A DNA stretch of 64,000 nucleotides from Streptomyces sp. NRRL B-1140 (GTDB lineage Bacteria; Actinomycetota; Actinomycetes; Streptomycetales; Streptomycetaceae): contig NZ_LGEA01000136.1 of the NCBI RefSeq assembly GCF_001280065.1, positions 62,001 through 126,000 on the forward strand. Direction: 5' to 3'. This document shows, piece after piece, positions 19,693 through 28,002 of this stretch. The stretch's first letter is position 1. The number at the start of each line of letters is the position of its first letter. A program made the position numbers and the translations under genes. The notes under the pieces were generated by a model that was not told the origin of the DNA, did not search any database, and worked only from the letters and a program-made list of their open reading frames with translations.

Positions 19693-20052
19693 TCAGACGG
19701 GCAGGCAGGTCGCCGGAACCCAGCCTTCCACGCTGGTGCTGTTGGGGCCGCCGAAGTACCACTTGTTGCTCGACTTGCCGCAGGCCGTGTAGCTGCCGCC
19801 CGTGACGGGCTTGCTGCCGCCGAAGCAGATGCCGCCGTTCTGGCCCTTGTTCCAGGTGCCGAGGGCGGTGGAGCTCGTCTTGGGCTGGCTGCGGAGGTTG
19901 ACGGTCGCCTTGGGCTTCACGTTGGTCAGCGCGCTGCTGCAGTCGGGCTGCGTCGCCGCGGCGGCGGTGCCGGCCGTGGCGACGGTGCCGGTGAGGGCCG
20001 TGGCGACGAGAGCGATGGCACTGGCCGCGGTCCCCAGCGACTTGAACTTCAT
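19693..20052 (-). CDS. Small secreted SH3-like protein
   Basis: 119 aa with a Sec signal peptide (MKFKSLGTAASAIALVATAL, cleavage near AAAA at about 34). The mature ~85 residues have an SH3b-like pattern (KATVNLRSQPKTSSTALGTW and EGWVPATCLP) and four cysteines, possibly two disulfides. Such proteins may bind the cell wall; the target is unknown. GGGAGGACACC is the ribosome-binding site. Convergent with glmS. Confidence 0.8.
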   Translation of the reverse strand: MKFKSLGTAASAIALVATALTGTVATAGTAAAATQPDCSSALTNVKPKATVNLRSQPKTSSTALGTWNKGQNGGICFGGSKPVTGGSYTACGKSSNKWYFGGPNSTSVEGWVPATCLPV

Positions 20053-20207
20053 GGACGGTGTCCTCCCGTTTGGTGCGATGCCGTTTGCACATCGCAGTCA
20101 GCGCGAACTCTATAGCGAGCAGGGAGAGTTGAAGATCGCGGGGTCGACCGGGCGGTGTGCGGGAGCCGTTCGCGCCGGATCCGGCCCGTCACCGTAGGGT
20201 GCTGCCC

Positions 20208-20579
20208 ATGAGCATCATCGGGGTCGGCATCGACGTTGCCGAGATCGAGCGGTTCGCGGCTTCACTGGAGCGTACGCCCGCGTTGGCCGAACGGCTTTTC
20301 GTGGAGCGGGAGTTGCTGCTGCCCAGCGGGGAGCGGCGGGGGCCTGCCTCCCTCGCCGCGCGGTTCGCGGCCAAGGAGGCGTTGGCCAAAGCGCTGGGTG
20401 CTCCGCCGGGGCTGCTGTGGACCGACGCCGAGGTGTGTGTCGAGAACACGGGGCGGCCCTGGCTGCGGGTGACCGGGACGGTCGCGGCCCGGGCCGCCGA
20501 GCTCGGCGTGCGCAGCTGGCACGTGTCGCTGAGTCACGATGCGGGCATCGCCTCCGCGGTGGTCATCGCCGAGGGGTGA
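20208..20579 (+). CDS. acpS: Holo-[acyl-carrier-protein] synthase
   Basis: 123 aa. AcpS transfers the 4'-phosphopantetheine arm from CoA to ACP. The two signature motifs are [12 protein letters not shown] (magnesium-binding Asp) and [13 protein letters not shown]. The end [20 protein letters not shown] is typical. No ribosome-binding site; TAGGGT at 20195-20200 lies 8 bp before the ATG (leaderless pattern). acpS followed by nnrD is a common actinobacterial order, here interrupted by a small antisense-strand gene. Confidence 0.95.
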   Translation: MSIIGVGIDVAEIERFAASLERTPALAERLFVERELLLPSGERRGPASLAARFAAKEALAKALGAPPGLLWTDAEVCVENTGRPWLRVTGTVAARAAELGVRSWHVSLSHDAGIASAVVIAEG

Positions 20580-20587
20580 GAACAGCT

Positions 20588-20860
20588 CTAGGACAGGGCC
20601 CAGAGCAGCGTGGCCGTGCCGACGAAACCGATCGCGCCCAGGGCCGCACCGGCCGCCGCCGGCCACGCCCGGCCCATGCCCTTGCGGGCGTAGTGGAGGC
20701 CCATGGCGCCGAACGTCATCGCGAGCGCTCCGGCCAGGACCGTCCAGGGAAACAGGAACGCCCAGGTCCCCGCGGCCGAGAAGATGCCGAGGACCAGGGC
20801 CGTGGGGCCGAGGGCGGTGGCGGGGCTGTCCGATGTCGCGGATGCGGTCGAGTTGGTCAT
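20588..20860 (-). CDS. Small two-helix membrane protein, DUF4190-like
   Basis: 90 aa from the ATG at 20860, which has GGGGGAT 8-13 nt upstream; a longer start at 20893 would include the operator-like palindrome and is less likely. After a Ser/Thr-rich N-terminus there are two or three hydrophobic segments (GPTALVLGIFSAAGTWAFLF; GALAMTFGAMGLHYARKGMG; AAAGAALGAIGFVGTATLLW), the pattern of DUF4190 proteins. Function unknown. It lies between acpS and nnrD on the other strand. Confidence 0.7.
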   Translation of the reverse strand: MTNSTASATSDSPATALGPTALVLGIFSAAGTWAFLFPWTVLAGALAMTFGAMGLHYARKGMGRAWPAAAGAALGAIGFVGTATLLWALS

Positions 20861-20877
20861 GTCTCGTCGATCCCCCT

Positions 20878-20895
20878 TTTTGAACGAGTTCAAAA
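20878..20895. promoter_or_regulatory. Operator-like inverted repeat, TetR type
   Basis: TTTTGAAC-GA-GTTCAAAA: perfect 8-bp arms separated by 2 bp. It sits 18 bp before the start of the small membrane gene (start at 20860) and 103 bp before nnrD, in an AT-rich patch that stands out in this GC-rich DNA. The form is typical for TetR-family operators; no tetR gene is adjacent. Confidence 0.55.
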
Positions 20896-20997
20896 CACGG
20901 CTCGACTATACGCCCGGCAAGGCATCCGGCGAAACAGGGGAGAGGGGAGGCGCGTTGAGGGGGAGTGGCCTGGCGGTACTGCGGGAAACTCGACCGC

Positions 20998-22428
20998 ATG
21001 CGTACTGCGTACAGCGTGGAGACGGTCCGGAACGCCGAACGGGAGCTGATGGCGCGGCTGCCGGAGGGGGCGCTGATGCAACGCGCCGCCGCCGGGCTCG
21101 CCGCGGCCTGCGCCGACCTGCTGGGGCGGGTGTACGGGAGCAGGGTCGTGCTGCTGGTCGGCAGCGGCGACAACGGCGGTGACGCCCTGTACGCCGGAGC
21201 CCGGCTGGCCCGCCGGGGGGCCGGGGTCACCGCGGTGCTGCTCGCGCCGGAGCGGGCGCATGCGCCGGGGCTCGCGGCGTTGCGGCGGGCCGGGGGGCGG
21301 GTCGCGGCGGCCGGCCGGGGTGAGGCGCTCGTCGAGGGCGCGGACCTCGTTCTCGACGGGATCGTCGGGATCGGGGGGAAGGGCGGGCTGCGGCCGGACG
21401 CGGTGCCGTTGGCCGCGGCCGCCGCACGGTCGCGGGGAGCCGTGGTCGCCGTCGATCTGCCGAGCGGTGTCGACGCCGACACCGGGGAGGTGCACGGGGT
21501 CGCCGTGCGGGCCGATCTGACCGTCACGTTCGGGACGCACAAACCGGGCCTCATGATCGACCCCGCACGGGAGTACGCGGGGTCGGTGCGGCTGGTCGAC
21601 ATCGGGCTGGAGCTGCCCCCCGAGCCGGAGCTGGAGGCGTTGCAGCACCTGGACGTGGCCGGGCTGCTGCCGGTGCCGCGGGCGGAGAGCGACAAGTACC
21701 GGCGGGGTGTGGTCGGGATCGCCGCCGGGTCGGCGCGGTACCCGGGGGCCGCCGTGCTCGCCGTCTCCGGGGCGCTGCGGGGCGGCGCCGGGGCCGTGCG
21801 CTACGTCGGTCCGGCCGGGGACGCGGTCATCGCGCGGTTCCCCGAGACGCTCGTGTCGGACCAGGGGCCGAAGCATGCCGGGCGGGTGCAGGCGTGGGTC
21901 GTCGGCCCGGGGGCCGGGGACGACGCCGGGACGGTTGCGGAGGTGCTGGCGGCGGACGTGCCGGTGCTGATCGACGCGGACGGACTGCGGCTCGCGGACG
22001 CCGAGGTCGTGCGGGGGCGACGGGCGCCGACGCTGATGACACCCCACGCGGGGGAGGCGGCGGCCCTGCTGGGCGTGGACCGGGCGGAGGTCGAGGGCGG
22101 CCGGCTGACGGCGGTCCGGGAGCTGGCCCGGCGGTACGGGGCGACCGTGCTGCTGAAGGGATCCACGACGCTGGTGGCCGACTCGGCAGGCGGCGCGGTG
22201 CGGGTGAACCCGACGGGGACGGGCTGGCTGGCCACCGCCGGGAGCGGCGACGTGCTGTCGGGGCTCGGCGGCTCGCTGCTGGCGGCCGGGCTGTCCGCGG
22301 TGGACGCGGGGAGTGCCGGGGCATACCTGCACGGCCTGGCCGGCCGGCTGGCGGCGGACGGGGCGCCGGTGGGGGCGCATGACGTGGCGCAGGCCGTCCC
22401 GGAGGCGTGGCGGAATGTGCTGGGGTGA
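20998..22428 (+). CDS. nnr: Bifunctional NAD(P)HX epimerase/dehydratase
   Basis: 476 aa. The N-terminal domain (1-215, YjeF_N type; VLLVGSGDNGGDALYAGARL) epimerises hydrated NAD(P)H and the C-terminal ribokinase-like domain (225-476; TLMTPHAGEAAALLG, VLLKGSTTLVADSAGG, TAGSGDVLSGLGG) dehydrates it back using ADP. ATG at 20998 gives MRTAYSVETVRNAE. No clear ribosome-binding site. A 347-bp gap separates it from alr. Confidence 0.94.
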   Translation: MRTAYSVETVRNAERELMARLPEGALMQRAAAGLAAACADLLGRVYGSRVVLLVGSGDNGGDALYAGARLARRGAGVTAVLLAPERAHAPGLAALRRAGGRVAAAGRGEALVEGADLVLDGIVGIGGKGGLRPDAVPLAAAAARSRGAVVAVDLPSGVDADTGEVHGVAVRADLTVTFGTHKPGLMIDPAREYAGSVRLVDIGLELPPEPELEALQHLDVAGLLPVPRAESDKYRRGVVGIAAGSARYPGAAVLAVSGALRGGAGAVRYVGPAGDAVIARFPETLVSDQGPKHAGRVQAWVVGPGAGDDAGTVAEVLAADVPVLIDADGLRLADAEVVRGRRAPTLMTPHAGEAAALLGVDRAEVEGGRLTAVRELARRYGATVLLKGSTTLVADSAGGAVRVNPTGTGWLATAGSGDVLSGLGGSLLAAGLSAVDAGSAGAYLHGLAGRLAADGAPVGAHDVAQAVPEAWRNVLG

Positions 22429-22775
22429 CGGTTTGGTGTGTCGGCTCGGGTGGGCGGGTCGGCTGGTGGCGGGCGGGGCGCCGGCGGGGCGTGTGATCTG
22501 GCCGGGGGTGGTTCCGGAGCTCGGTGGCATGCCCTGGGGTGAGCGGGCGCCGGGGATCGAAGGGCCGGGCCGGTTGGAGGGGACCGAGCAGGAGGGCGAC
22601 CACTCCAATGGCGGCACGGAACCAACGGCCGCGCTGTACGACACGCCCCTGCCGTCCTCCCGGTACCGCCCTCCGTACCGGGGTCGGCTCGCCGGGCCGC
22701 GTCGAAGGCGTCCTCGGCGACGCACAGAGGCCCGTAGGCGACCCGGCCTCGGAGCCCTCTGAGACACTGGGCGCG
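22429..22775. other. Gap between nnr and alr
   Basis: No conserved gene seen; reading frames here are antisense or frame-extensions without recognisable protein. The one structured item is an inverted repeat at 22659-22682 (CCCGGTAC, 8-nt loop, GTACCGGG). GACACT at 22763-22768 lies 8 bp before the alr ATG and could be a poor -10. Confidence 0.6.
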
Positions 22776-23942
22776 ATGAGCGAGAGAACAGCCCCGACCG
22801 CGCCCCTGCGGGCCCGCGCCGAGATCGACCTGGCGGCCCTGCGGGCCAATGTGCGGGCCCTGCGCGCCCATGCCCGGGGCGCGGCCGTGATGGCCGTGGT
22901 GAAGTCCCAGGCGTACGGCCACGGGGCTGTGCCGTGCGCCCGCGCGGCGCTCGCCGCCGGTGCGAGCTGGCTGGGCACGGCAACGCCCGAGGAGGCCCTC
23001 GCCCTGCGGGCCGCCGGGCTGCCGGGGCGCATCATGTGCTGGCTGTGGACGCCCGGAGGGCCGTGGCGCGAGGCGATCGACGCCGAGCTGGACGTGTCGG
23101 TCAGCGGGATGTGGGCCCTGGAGGAGGTCGTCGAGGCGGCCAGGGGAGCCGGCCGGCCCGCTCGGGTGCAGCTGAAGGCCGACACCGGCCTCGGACGCAA
23201 CGGCTGTCAGCCCGGGGACGACTGGGCCGCGCTCGTCGACGCGGCGCTGCGGGCCGAGGCCGAGGGGCTGCTGCGCGTCACGGGGCTGTGGTCGCACCTC
23301 GCCTGCGCCGACGAGCCCGGGCACCCCTCCATCGCCGCCCAGCTCGCGGTGTTCCGGGACATGGTCGCCCACGCCGAGGGACGGGGCGTCCGGCCCGAGG
23401 TCCGGCACATCGCCAACTCCCCGGCCACCCTCACGCTCCCCGAGAGCCACTTCGACCTGGTCCGCACCGGCATCGCCACCTACGGCATCTCGCCCAGCCC
23501 CGAGCTCGGCACGCCGGCCGACTTCGGGCTGCGCCCGGTGATGACCCTGTCCGCCTCGCTGGCCCTGGTCAAGCACGTACCGGGCGGGCACGGCGTCAGC
23601 TACGGCCACCGGTACGTGACACCCGGCCCGACGACCCTCGGCCTCGTTCCGCTGGGCTACGCGGACGGCATCCCGCGGCACGCCTCCTCGGCCGGCCCGG
23701 TGCTCGTCGAGGGCAAGTGGCGCACGATCGCCGGACGGGTCGCCATGGACCAGTTCGTGGTCGACCTGGGGGGCGACGAGCCGGAGGCGGGGGCCCAGGC
23801 CCTCCTCTTCGGACCGGGGGACCGCGGCGAGCCCACCGCCGAGGACTGGGCCCAGGCGGCCGGAACCATCGCCTACGAGATCGTGACCCGGATCGGAACA
23901 CGTGTTCCTCGCGTCTATGTGAATGAGGAACAGGACGGGTAA
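22776..23942 (+). CDS. alr: Alanine racemase
   Basis: 388 aa. Alr is a PLP enzyme that makes D-alanine for peptidoglycan. The PLP lysine lies in AVVKSQAYGHGA (residues 32-45); the usual consensus here is KADAYGHG-like, so SQ is a small variation. The C-terminal beta domain carries HGVSYGHRYVTPGP with the catalytic Tyr, and GYADGIPRHAS and RVAMDQFVVDLG. The ATG chosen gives MSERTAPTAPLRARAEIDL; longer upstream reading is not conserved. No Shine-Dalgarno seen. Confidence 0.95.
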   Translation: MSERTAPTAPLRARAEIDLAALRANVRALRAHARGAAVMAVVKSQAYGHGAVPCARAALAAGASWLGTATPEEALALRAAGLPGRIMCWLWTPGGPWREAIDAELDVSVSGMWALEEVVEAARGAGRPARVQLKADTGLGRNGCQPGDDWAALVDAALRAEAEGLLRVTGLWSHLACADEPGHPSIAAQLAVFRDMVAHAEGRGVRPEVRHIANSPATLTLPESHFDLVRTGIATYGISPSPELGTPADFGLRPVMTLSASLALVKHVPGGHGVSYGHRYVTPGPTTLGLVPLGYADGIPRHASSAGPVLVEGKWRTIAGRVAMDQFVVDLGGDEPEAGAQALLFGPGDRGEPTAEDWAQAAGTIAYEIVTRIGTRVPRVYVNEEQDG

Positions 23943-24050
23943 CTCGCACAGAGAACCGGTCACGCGAGAAACGGCAGTCACGAAGGCAACATCAGCACCA
24001 CCCGACCCGGCGAGTCACCCGATCGGCACCCCGGTGAAGAGGAGCGGTAC

Positions 24051-25310
24051 GTGAGCGAGAGCAGCGCGGAGGTCGTCGCGGACGTCGCCTCCGCGGCCGT
24101 CGCGGCCTCCGCCGCGGGGGCGGCGGGAGGCTGGCGCCGGGCGACCGGTATCGCCGGCGTGGCGATAGGCGTGGTGGCCGCGGGCGCGGCCGCCGGTGTC
24201 GCCCTGGAGCGGATGACGGTCGGCCGCGGCATGCGCCAGAAGGCCCGGCTCGCACTGGACTCCGCGGGACCGTACGGCTCCCTGCGGGGAATGCCCGGCA
24301 AGGCGTTCGCCCACGACGGCACGGAGCTGTACTACGAGGTCGACGACGTCGACGAGGAAGCCGCCCCCGCCGCCATCGGCCCGCGCCGCCGGAGGCTGTT
24401 CGGCCGCAAGTCACCCGCCCCCGTCACCGTCGTCTTCAGCCACGGCTACTGCCTCAGCCAGGACTCCTGGCACTTCCAGCGGGCGGCCCTGCGGGGCGTC
24501 GTGCGGACCGTGCACTGGGATCAGCGCAGTCACGGCCGGTCCGGGCGGGGCGTGGCCCAGACCCGGGACGGCGAACCGGTCACCATCGAGCAGCTGGGCC
24601 GGGACCTGAAGGCCGTCATAGACGCGGCGGCGCCCGAGGGGCCGCTGGTGCTCGTCGGGCACTCCATGGGCGGCATGACCGTGATGGCCCTGGCCGACCA
24701 GTACCCGGAGCTGATCCGCGAGCGGGTCGCCGGGGTCGCGTTCGTGGGCACGTCGTCGGGGCGGCTCGGCGAGGTCAATTACGGCCTGCCCGTCGCCGGG
24801 GTCAACGCGGTACGGCGGGTGCTGCCCGGGGTGCTGAAGGCGCTGGGGCAGCGGGCCGAGCTGGTGGAGAAGGGACGCCGGGCGACGGCGGACCTGTTCG
24901 CCGGGATCATCAAGCGGTACTCCTTCGCCTCCCGGGACGTCGACCCGGCCGTCGCCCGGTTCGCCGAGCGGATGATCGAGAGCACGCCGATCGACGTGGT
25001 CGCCGAGTACTACCCGGCGTTCAACGACCACGACAAGACCGAGGCGCTCGCCCACTTCGCGGACCAGCCGGTCCTCGTGCTGGCCGGGGTGCAGGACCTG
25101 GTCACGCCGAGTGAGCACAGTGAGGCCATCGCCGATCTGCTGCCGGACGCCGAGCTGGTGCTGGTGCCGGACGCGGGGCACCTGGTGATGCTGGAACACC
25201 CGGAAGTGGTCACCGACCGCCTCGCCGACCTGCTCACCCGCACGGGTGCCGTGCCCGCAGGGGCTACCGTGAAGGGTTATGGAAGCACCAGCACCGCACA
25301 GCCCGGCTGA
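24051..25310 (+). CDS. Alpha/beta hydrolase, membrane anchored
   Basis: 419 aa. An N-terminal hydrophobic stretch (GIAGVAIGVVAAGAAAGVAL, about 35-60) is followed by an alpha/beta-hydrolase domain: oxyanion region FSHGYCLSQDSW, nucleophile Ser in LVGHSMGGMTVMALAD, the Asp region AGVQDLVTPSEHSE, and the catalytic His in PDAGHLVMLEHPE. Substrate unknown. GTG start with GAAGAGGAGC upstream. Its 3' end overlaps tsaE by 32 nt, so the two are cotranscribed. The same order, alr-hydrolase-tsaE, is common in actinobacteria. Confidence 0.88.
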   Translation: MSESSAEVVADVASAAVAASAAGAAGGWRRATGIAGVAIGVVAAGAAAGVALERMTVGRGMRQKARLALDSAGPYGSLRGMPGKAFAHDGTELYYEVDDVDEEAAPAAIGPRRRRLFGRKSPAPVTVVFSHGYCLSQDSWHFQRAALRGVVRTVHWDQRSHGRSGRGVAQTRDGEPVTIEQLGRDLKAVIDAAAPEGPLVLVGHSMGGMTVMALADQYPELIRERVAGVAFVGTSSGRLGEVNYGLPVAGVNAVRRVLPGVLKALGQRAELVEKGRRATADLFAGIIKRYSFASRDVDPAVARFAERMIESTPIDVVAEYYPAFNDHDKTEALAHFADQPVLVLAGVQDLVTPSEHSEAIADLLPDAELVLVPDAGHLVMLEHPEVVTDRLADLLTRTGAVPAGATVKGYGSTSTAQPG

Positions 25311-25797
25311 GCCCGGCTCCGTCCAGATCGTCGTCACGTCCCCCGAGCAGATGCGGGAGCTGGGCCGCCGGCTCGCGAAACTGCTGCGCGCGGGTGACCT
25401 GGTGATGCTCAGCGGGGAGCTCGGCGCGGGCAAGACGACGCTGACCCGTGGGCTGGGCGAGGGGCTCGGCGTGCGCGGGGCCGTCACCTCGCCGACGTTC
25501 GTGATCGCCCGGGTGCACCCCGCACTGGGCGACGGGCCGCCGCTGGTCCACGTCGACGCCTACCGGCTCTCCGGCGGTCTCGACGAGATGGAGGACCTCG
25601 ACCTCGACGTCTCGCTGCCCGACTCCGTGATCGTCGTGGAGTGGGGCGAGGGCAAGGTCGAGGAGTTGACGGAGGACCGGCTCCAGGTCGTGATCCACCG
25701 GGCGGTGGGCGACACGACCGACGAGGTCCGGCAGATGACGGTCACCGGTGTGGGGGAACGCTGGGCCGCGGCCGATCTGAGCGTGCTCGCCGCCTGA
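25279..25797 (+). CDS. tsaE: tRNA t6A synthesis ATPase TsaE
   Basis: 172 aa. TsaE is the ATPase partner of TsaB-TsaD in making N6-threonylcarbamoyladenosine at position 37 of ANN-decoding tRNAs. Walker A SGELGAGKTTLTRGLGEGLG and the downstream TSPTFVIARVHP, HVDAYRL and VIVVEWGEGKVEEL are family motifs. The start lies inside the hydrolase gene in another frame. Confidence 0.94.
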   Translation: MEAPAPHSPAEPGSVQIVVTSPEQMRELGRRLAKLLRAGDLVMLSGELGAGKTTLTRGLGEGLGVRGAVTSPTFVIARVHPALGDGPPLVHVDAYRLSGGLDEMEDLDLDVSLPDSVIVVEWGEGKVEELTEDRLQVVIHRAVGDTTDEVRQMTVTGVGERWAAADLSVLAA

Positions 25798-25923
25798 GTA
25801 CGCCTGAGTACGCCCGGAGTCCGCATGAGTCCGGGTGTGCGGGCATTCGATGGACGTTCCGACAAGACGTCGGCAAGATGTTGCATCCGGCGTCTTGTGC
25901 GTGGTCACATGGTATCCAGTCAG

Positions 25924-25943
25924 TGGTTAGGTCTACCTAACCA
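25924..25943. promoter_or_regulatory. Perfect inverted repeat upstream of a small gene
   Basis: TGGTTAGGT-CT-ACCTAACCA: 9-bp arms, 2-bp centre, ending 28 bp before the ATG at 25972. Likely an operator for a dimeric repressor. TTAGG/CCTAA half-sites recall DtxR/DmdR iron boxes, but the spacing is too short. Just upstream (25798-25835) is a short direct repeat of GAGTACGCC/GAGTCCGC type. Confidence 0.6.
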
Positions 25944-25971
25944 CGTTGCCCCGGCCCTTCGGGAGGCATCC

Positions 25972-26139
25972 ATGTCGGCTACAGAGAGCAAGGGGCAGCC
26001 GCAGCGGTGCGCGGTCGCCGGGGTGTCCATGCGCGACCTGCTGGCGGCCGGTGAGGCGGCGGCGCTGCTCTCCACGCCCCCGCGCGCACCCGAGCCGGAA
26101 CTCTCCCGGCGCGACCCCGGGCACCGCGAAGCGGCCTAG
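25972..26139 (+). CDS. Small conserved-type protein, unknown
   Basis: 55 aa: starts MSATESKGQPQRCAVAGVSM and contains RDLLAAGEAAALLSTPP, with an acidic/basic polar tail. GGGAGGCATCC is a good ribosome-binding site and codon use is Streptomyces-like. No membrane segment or known motif. It is preceded by the operator-like repeat, so it may be regulated separately from the tsa genes. Confidence 0.6.
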   Translation: MSATESKGQPQRCAVAGVSMRDLLAAGEAAALLSTPPRAPEPELSRRDPGHREAA

Positions 26140-26165
26140 GGATCCATTGATCCCCACGAGAGCGC

Positions 26166-26756
26166 CTAGCGGACGACCACGACCGTGCGGCCGATCGTCG
26201 CGAACGTCCACATCGCGTCGCCGTCCGCCCGGGACTCGCGGATGCCGCCCGTGCGGACCGTGTGGCCGGGGGCCAGAGCCGGGGCGGCCGACTCGTTCAC
26301 GGCCGCACTGAAGCCGATGACCACGCCGTCCACACTGGCGAAGCGCACCACGTGCTCGACCGGGACGCCGTCGGAGCCGGTGACCGAGTTGGAGCGGGAC
26401 GTCACCGCGTAGCTGCCCGGAGCCGGGTCCACATCGCTCGGGTCGACCTTGAACGTCCGGCTGATCGCCTCGTCCCCCGCGACCAGCCACACCCGGTCCC
26501 CGCGCAGCGAGTACACCACCCGGGCGCCCTTCCCGGAGCCGTCGGGCAGTGCGGTGGGGTCCTTCTCGGCCCGGGGTGCCTTCGACGTACCGGCCGCCGG
26601 GGCGGCGCCCGCCTTCGCCGCCCTGCCCAGCCCGGCCGGGACGCTCTCGGCGGCCTGGTGGGCGAGATGGCCGACCGTCGCGAGGGCCGCGGCGGTGAGC
26701 CCGGCCACGATTACCGAGCTGCTGGCTGCCACCGGTGTCCACCTCACGTCCTGCAT
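26166..26756 (-). CDS. Membrane-anchored L,D-transpeptidase-like protein lacking catalytic residues
   Basis: 196 aa with an N-terminal membrane anchor (residues 10-30, SSSVIVAGLTAAALATVGHL). After an Ala-rich linker, residues 75-196 resemble a YkuD domain: VVYSLRGDRVWLVAGDEAIS, PAPGSYAVTSRSNSVTGSDG, FASVDGVVIGFSAA, and HTVRTGGIRESRADGDAMWT. In active enzymes the last part reads SHGCxR; here it is RTGGIR (168-173), so the nucleophile Cys is Gly and the motif His is absent. It may be a non-catalytic binding protein. Assignment rests on pattern similarity only. Divergent from tsaB. Confidence 0.65.
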   Translation of the reverse strand: MQDVRWTPVAASSSVIVAGLTAAALATVGHLAHQAAESVPAGLGRAAKAGAAPAAGTSKAPRAEKDPTALPDGSGKGARVVYSLRGDRVWLVAGDEAISRTFKVDPSDVDPAPGSYAVTSRSNSVTGSDGVPVEHVVRFASVDGVVIGFSAAVNESAAPALAPGHTVRTGGIRESRADGDAMWTFATIGRTVVVVR

Positions 26757-26845
26757 GCTTGTCGTGACGTCAGGTGACGGTAGCAGCAGGTGACGACCCG
26801 ACAGGCGCGGCCGTGCCGGGCCCCGGGGAGCCGTAGGCTGTTTGC

Positions 26846-27499
26846 GTGCTCTTGCTCGCTCTGGATACCGCCACGCCCGCTGTCACCGTCGCACTGCACG
26901 ACGGACGCGATGTCATCGCCTCGTCGAGTCAGGTGGACGCGCGGCGGCACGGGGAACTGCTGCTGCCGGCGATCGACCGGGTGTTCGCCGAGGCCGGACT
27001 GCGGCTCGACGCCGTCACCGGGATCGTCGCCGGGACCGGTCCGGGACCGTACACCGGGCTGCGCGTCGGCCTGATGACCGCCGACACCTTCGGGCTCGCG
27101 CTCGGCGTCCCCGTGCACGGTGTGTGCACGCTGGACGGCCTCGCCTACGCCTCCGACCTGCAGGGCCCCTTCGTCGTCGCCACCGACGCCCGCCGCAAGG
27201 AGGTGTACTGGGCCCGCTACACCGACTTCCGTACCCGGGCGACCGACCCGGCCGTGGACCGGCCCGCCGACATCGCCGAGCAGGTCGCGGGGCTGCCCGC
27301 GGTCGGTGCCGGGGCGCTGCTGTACCCGGAGACCTTCCCCAAGGCGCACGAGCCGGAGCACGTCTCCGCCGCCGCCCTCGCCCGGCTGGCCGCCGAGAGG
27401 CTGGCGGCCGGTGAGGAACTCCCGGCGCCGAGGCCGCTGTACCTGCGCCGCCCCGACGCGCAGGTCCCCAAGAACTACAAGGTGGTCACCCCCAAGTGA
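26846..27499 (+). CDS. tsaB: tRNA t6A synthesis protein TsaB
   Basis: 217 aa. TsaB is an inactive ASKHA-fold partner that binds TsaD. It starts LLLALDTATPAVTVALHDG and has GIVAGTGPGPYTGLRVGLMT and VATDARRKEVYWARY. GTG start without Shine-Dalgarno; TAGGCT at 26834-26839 sits 7 bp upstream, the leaderless pattern. Its stop overlaps the rimI start (GTGA), showing coupling. Confidence 0.94.
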   Translation: MLLLALDTATPAVTVALHDGRDVIASSSQVDARRHGELLLPAIDRVFAEAGLRLDAVTGIVAGTGPGPYTGLRVGLMTADTFGLALGVPVHGVCTLDGLAYASDLQGPFVVATDARRKEVYWARYTDFRTRATDPAVDRPADIAEQVAGLPAVGAGALLYPETFPKAHEPEHVSAAALARLAAERLAAGEELPAPRPLYLRRPDAQVPKNYKVVTPK

Positions 27500-28002
27500 C
27501 CGAACCCGTGACGTGCACGCTGCGCGAGATGCGCTGGTGGGACATCGATCCCGTGCTGGAACTCGAACGGGACCTGTTCCCCGAGGACGCCTGGTCCCGG
27601 GGCATGTTCTGGTCCGAGCTCGCCCACGCGCGCGGGCCCGAGGCCAACCGGCGGTACGTGGTCGCCGAGTCCGGCTCCGGGATCGTGGGGTACGCCGGTC
27701 TGGTCGCCACCGGCGAACAGGGCGACGTCCAGACCATCGCCGTCTCCCGCGACCTGTGGGGCACCGGCCTCGGCGCACGGCTGCTGGCCGAACTGCTGCG
27801 AGCGGCCACCACCTTCGAGTGCGCCGAGGTGATGCTGGAGTGCCGGGTCGACAACGTCCGCGCACAGAAGCTCTACGAGCGCTTCGGCTTCGAGCCCATC
27901 GGTGTCCGGCGCGGCTACTACCAGCCGGGGAACGTGGACGCCCTGGTGATGCGCCTGACCGCCCCCGAGAACTCCGTACAAGGAACCGAGATCAATGGCT
28001 GA
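27496..28002 (+). CDS. rimI: Ribosomal protein S18-alanine N-acetyltransferase (GNAT family)
   Basis: 168 aa. RimI-type GNAT enzymes acetylate protein N-termini with acetyl-CoA. Features are [20 protein letters not shown], acetyl-CoA loop [18 protein letters not shown] and [20 protein letters not shown]. The GTG start overlaps the tsaB stop and the last 8 nt overlap tsaD. The tsaB-rimI-tsaD order is widely conserved. The S18 target is from the family and not visible here. Confidence 0.92.
   Translation: MTEPVTCTLREMRWWDIDPVLELERDLFPEDAWSRGMFWSELAHARGPEANRRYVVAESGSGIVGYAGLVATGEQGDVQTIAVSRDLWGTGLGARLLAELLRAATTFECAEVMLECRVDNVRAQKLYERFGFEPIGVRRGYYQPGNVDALVMRLTAPENSVQGTEING

Noticed and set aside
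25924..25943. Iron box (DmdR/DtxR site)
   Set aside because: The half-sites TTAGG and CCTAA are only 4 bp apart instead of 9 in the 19-bp DtxR consensus.
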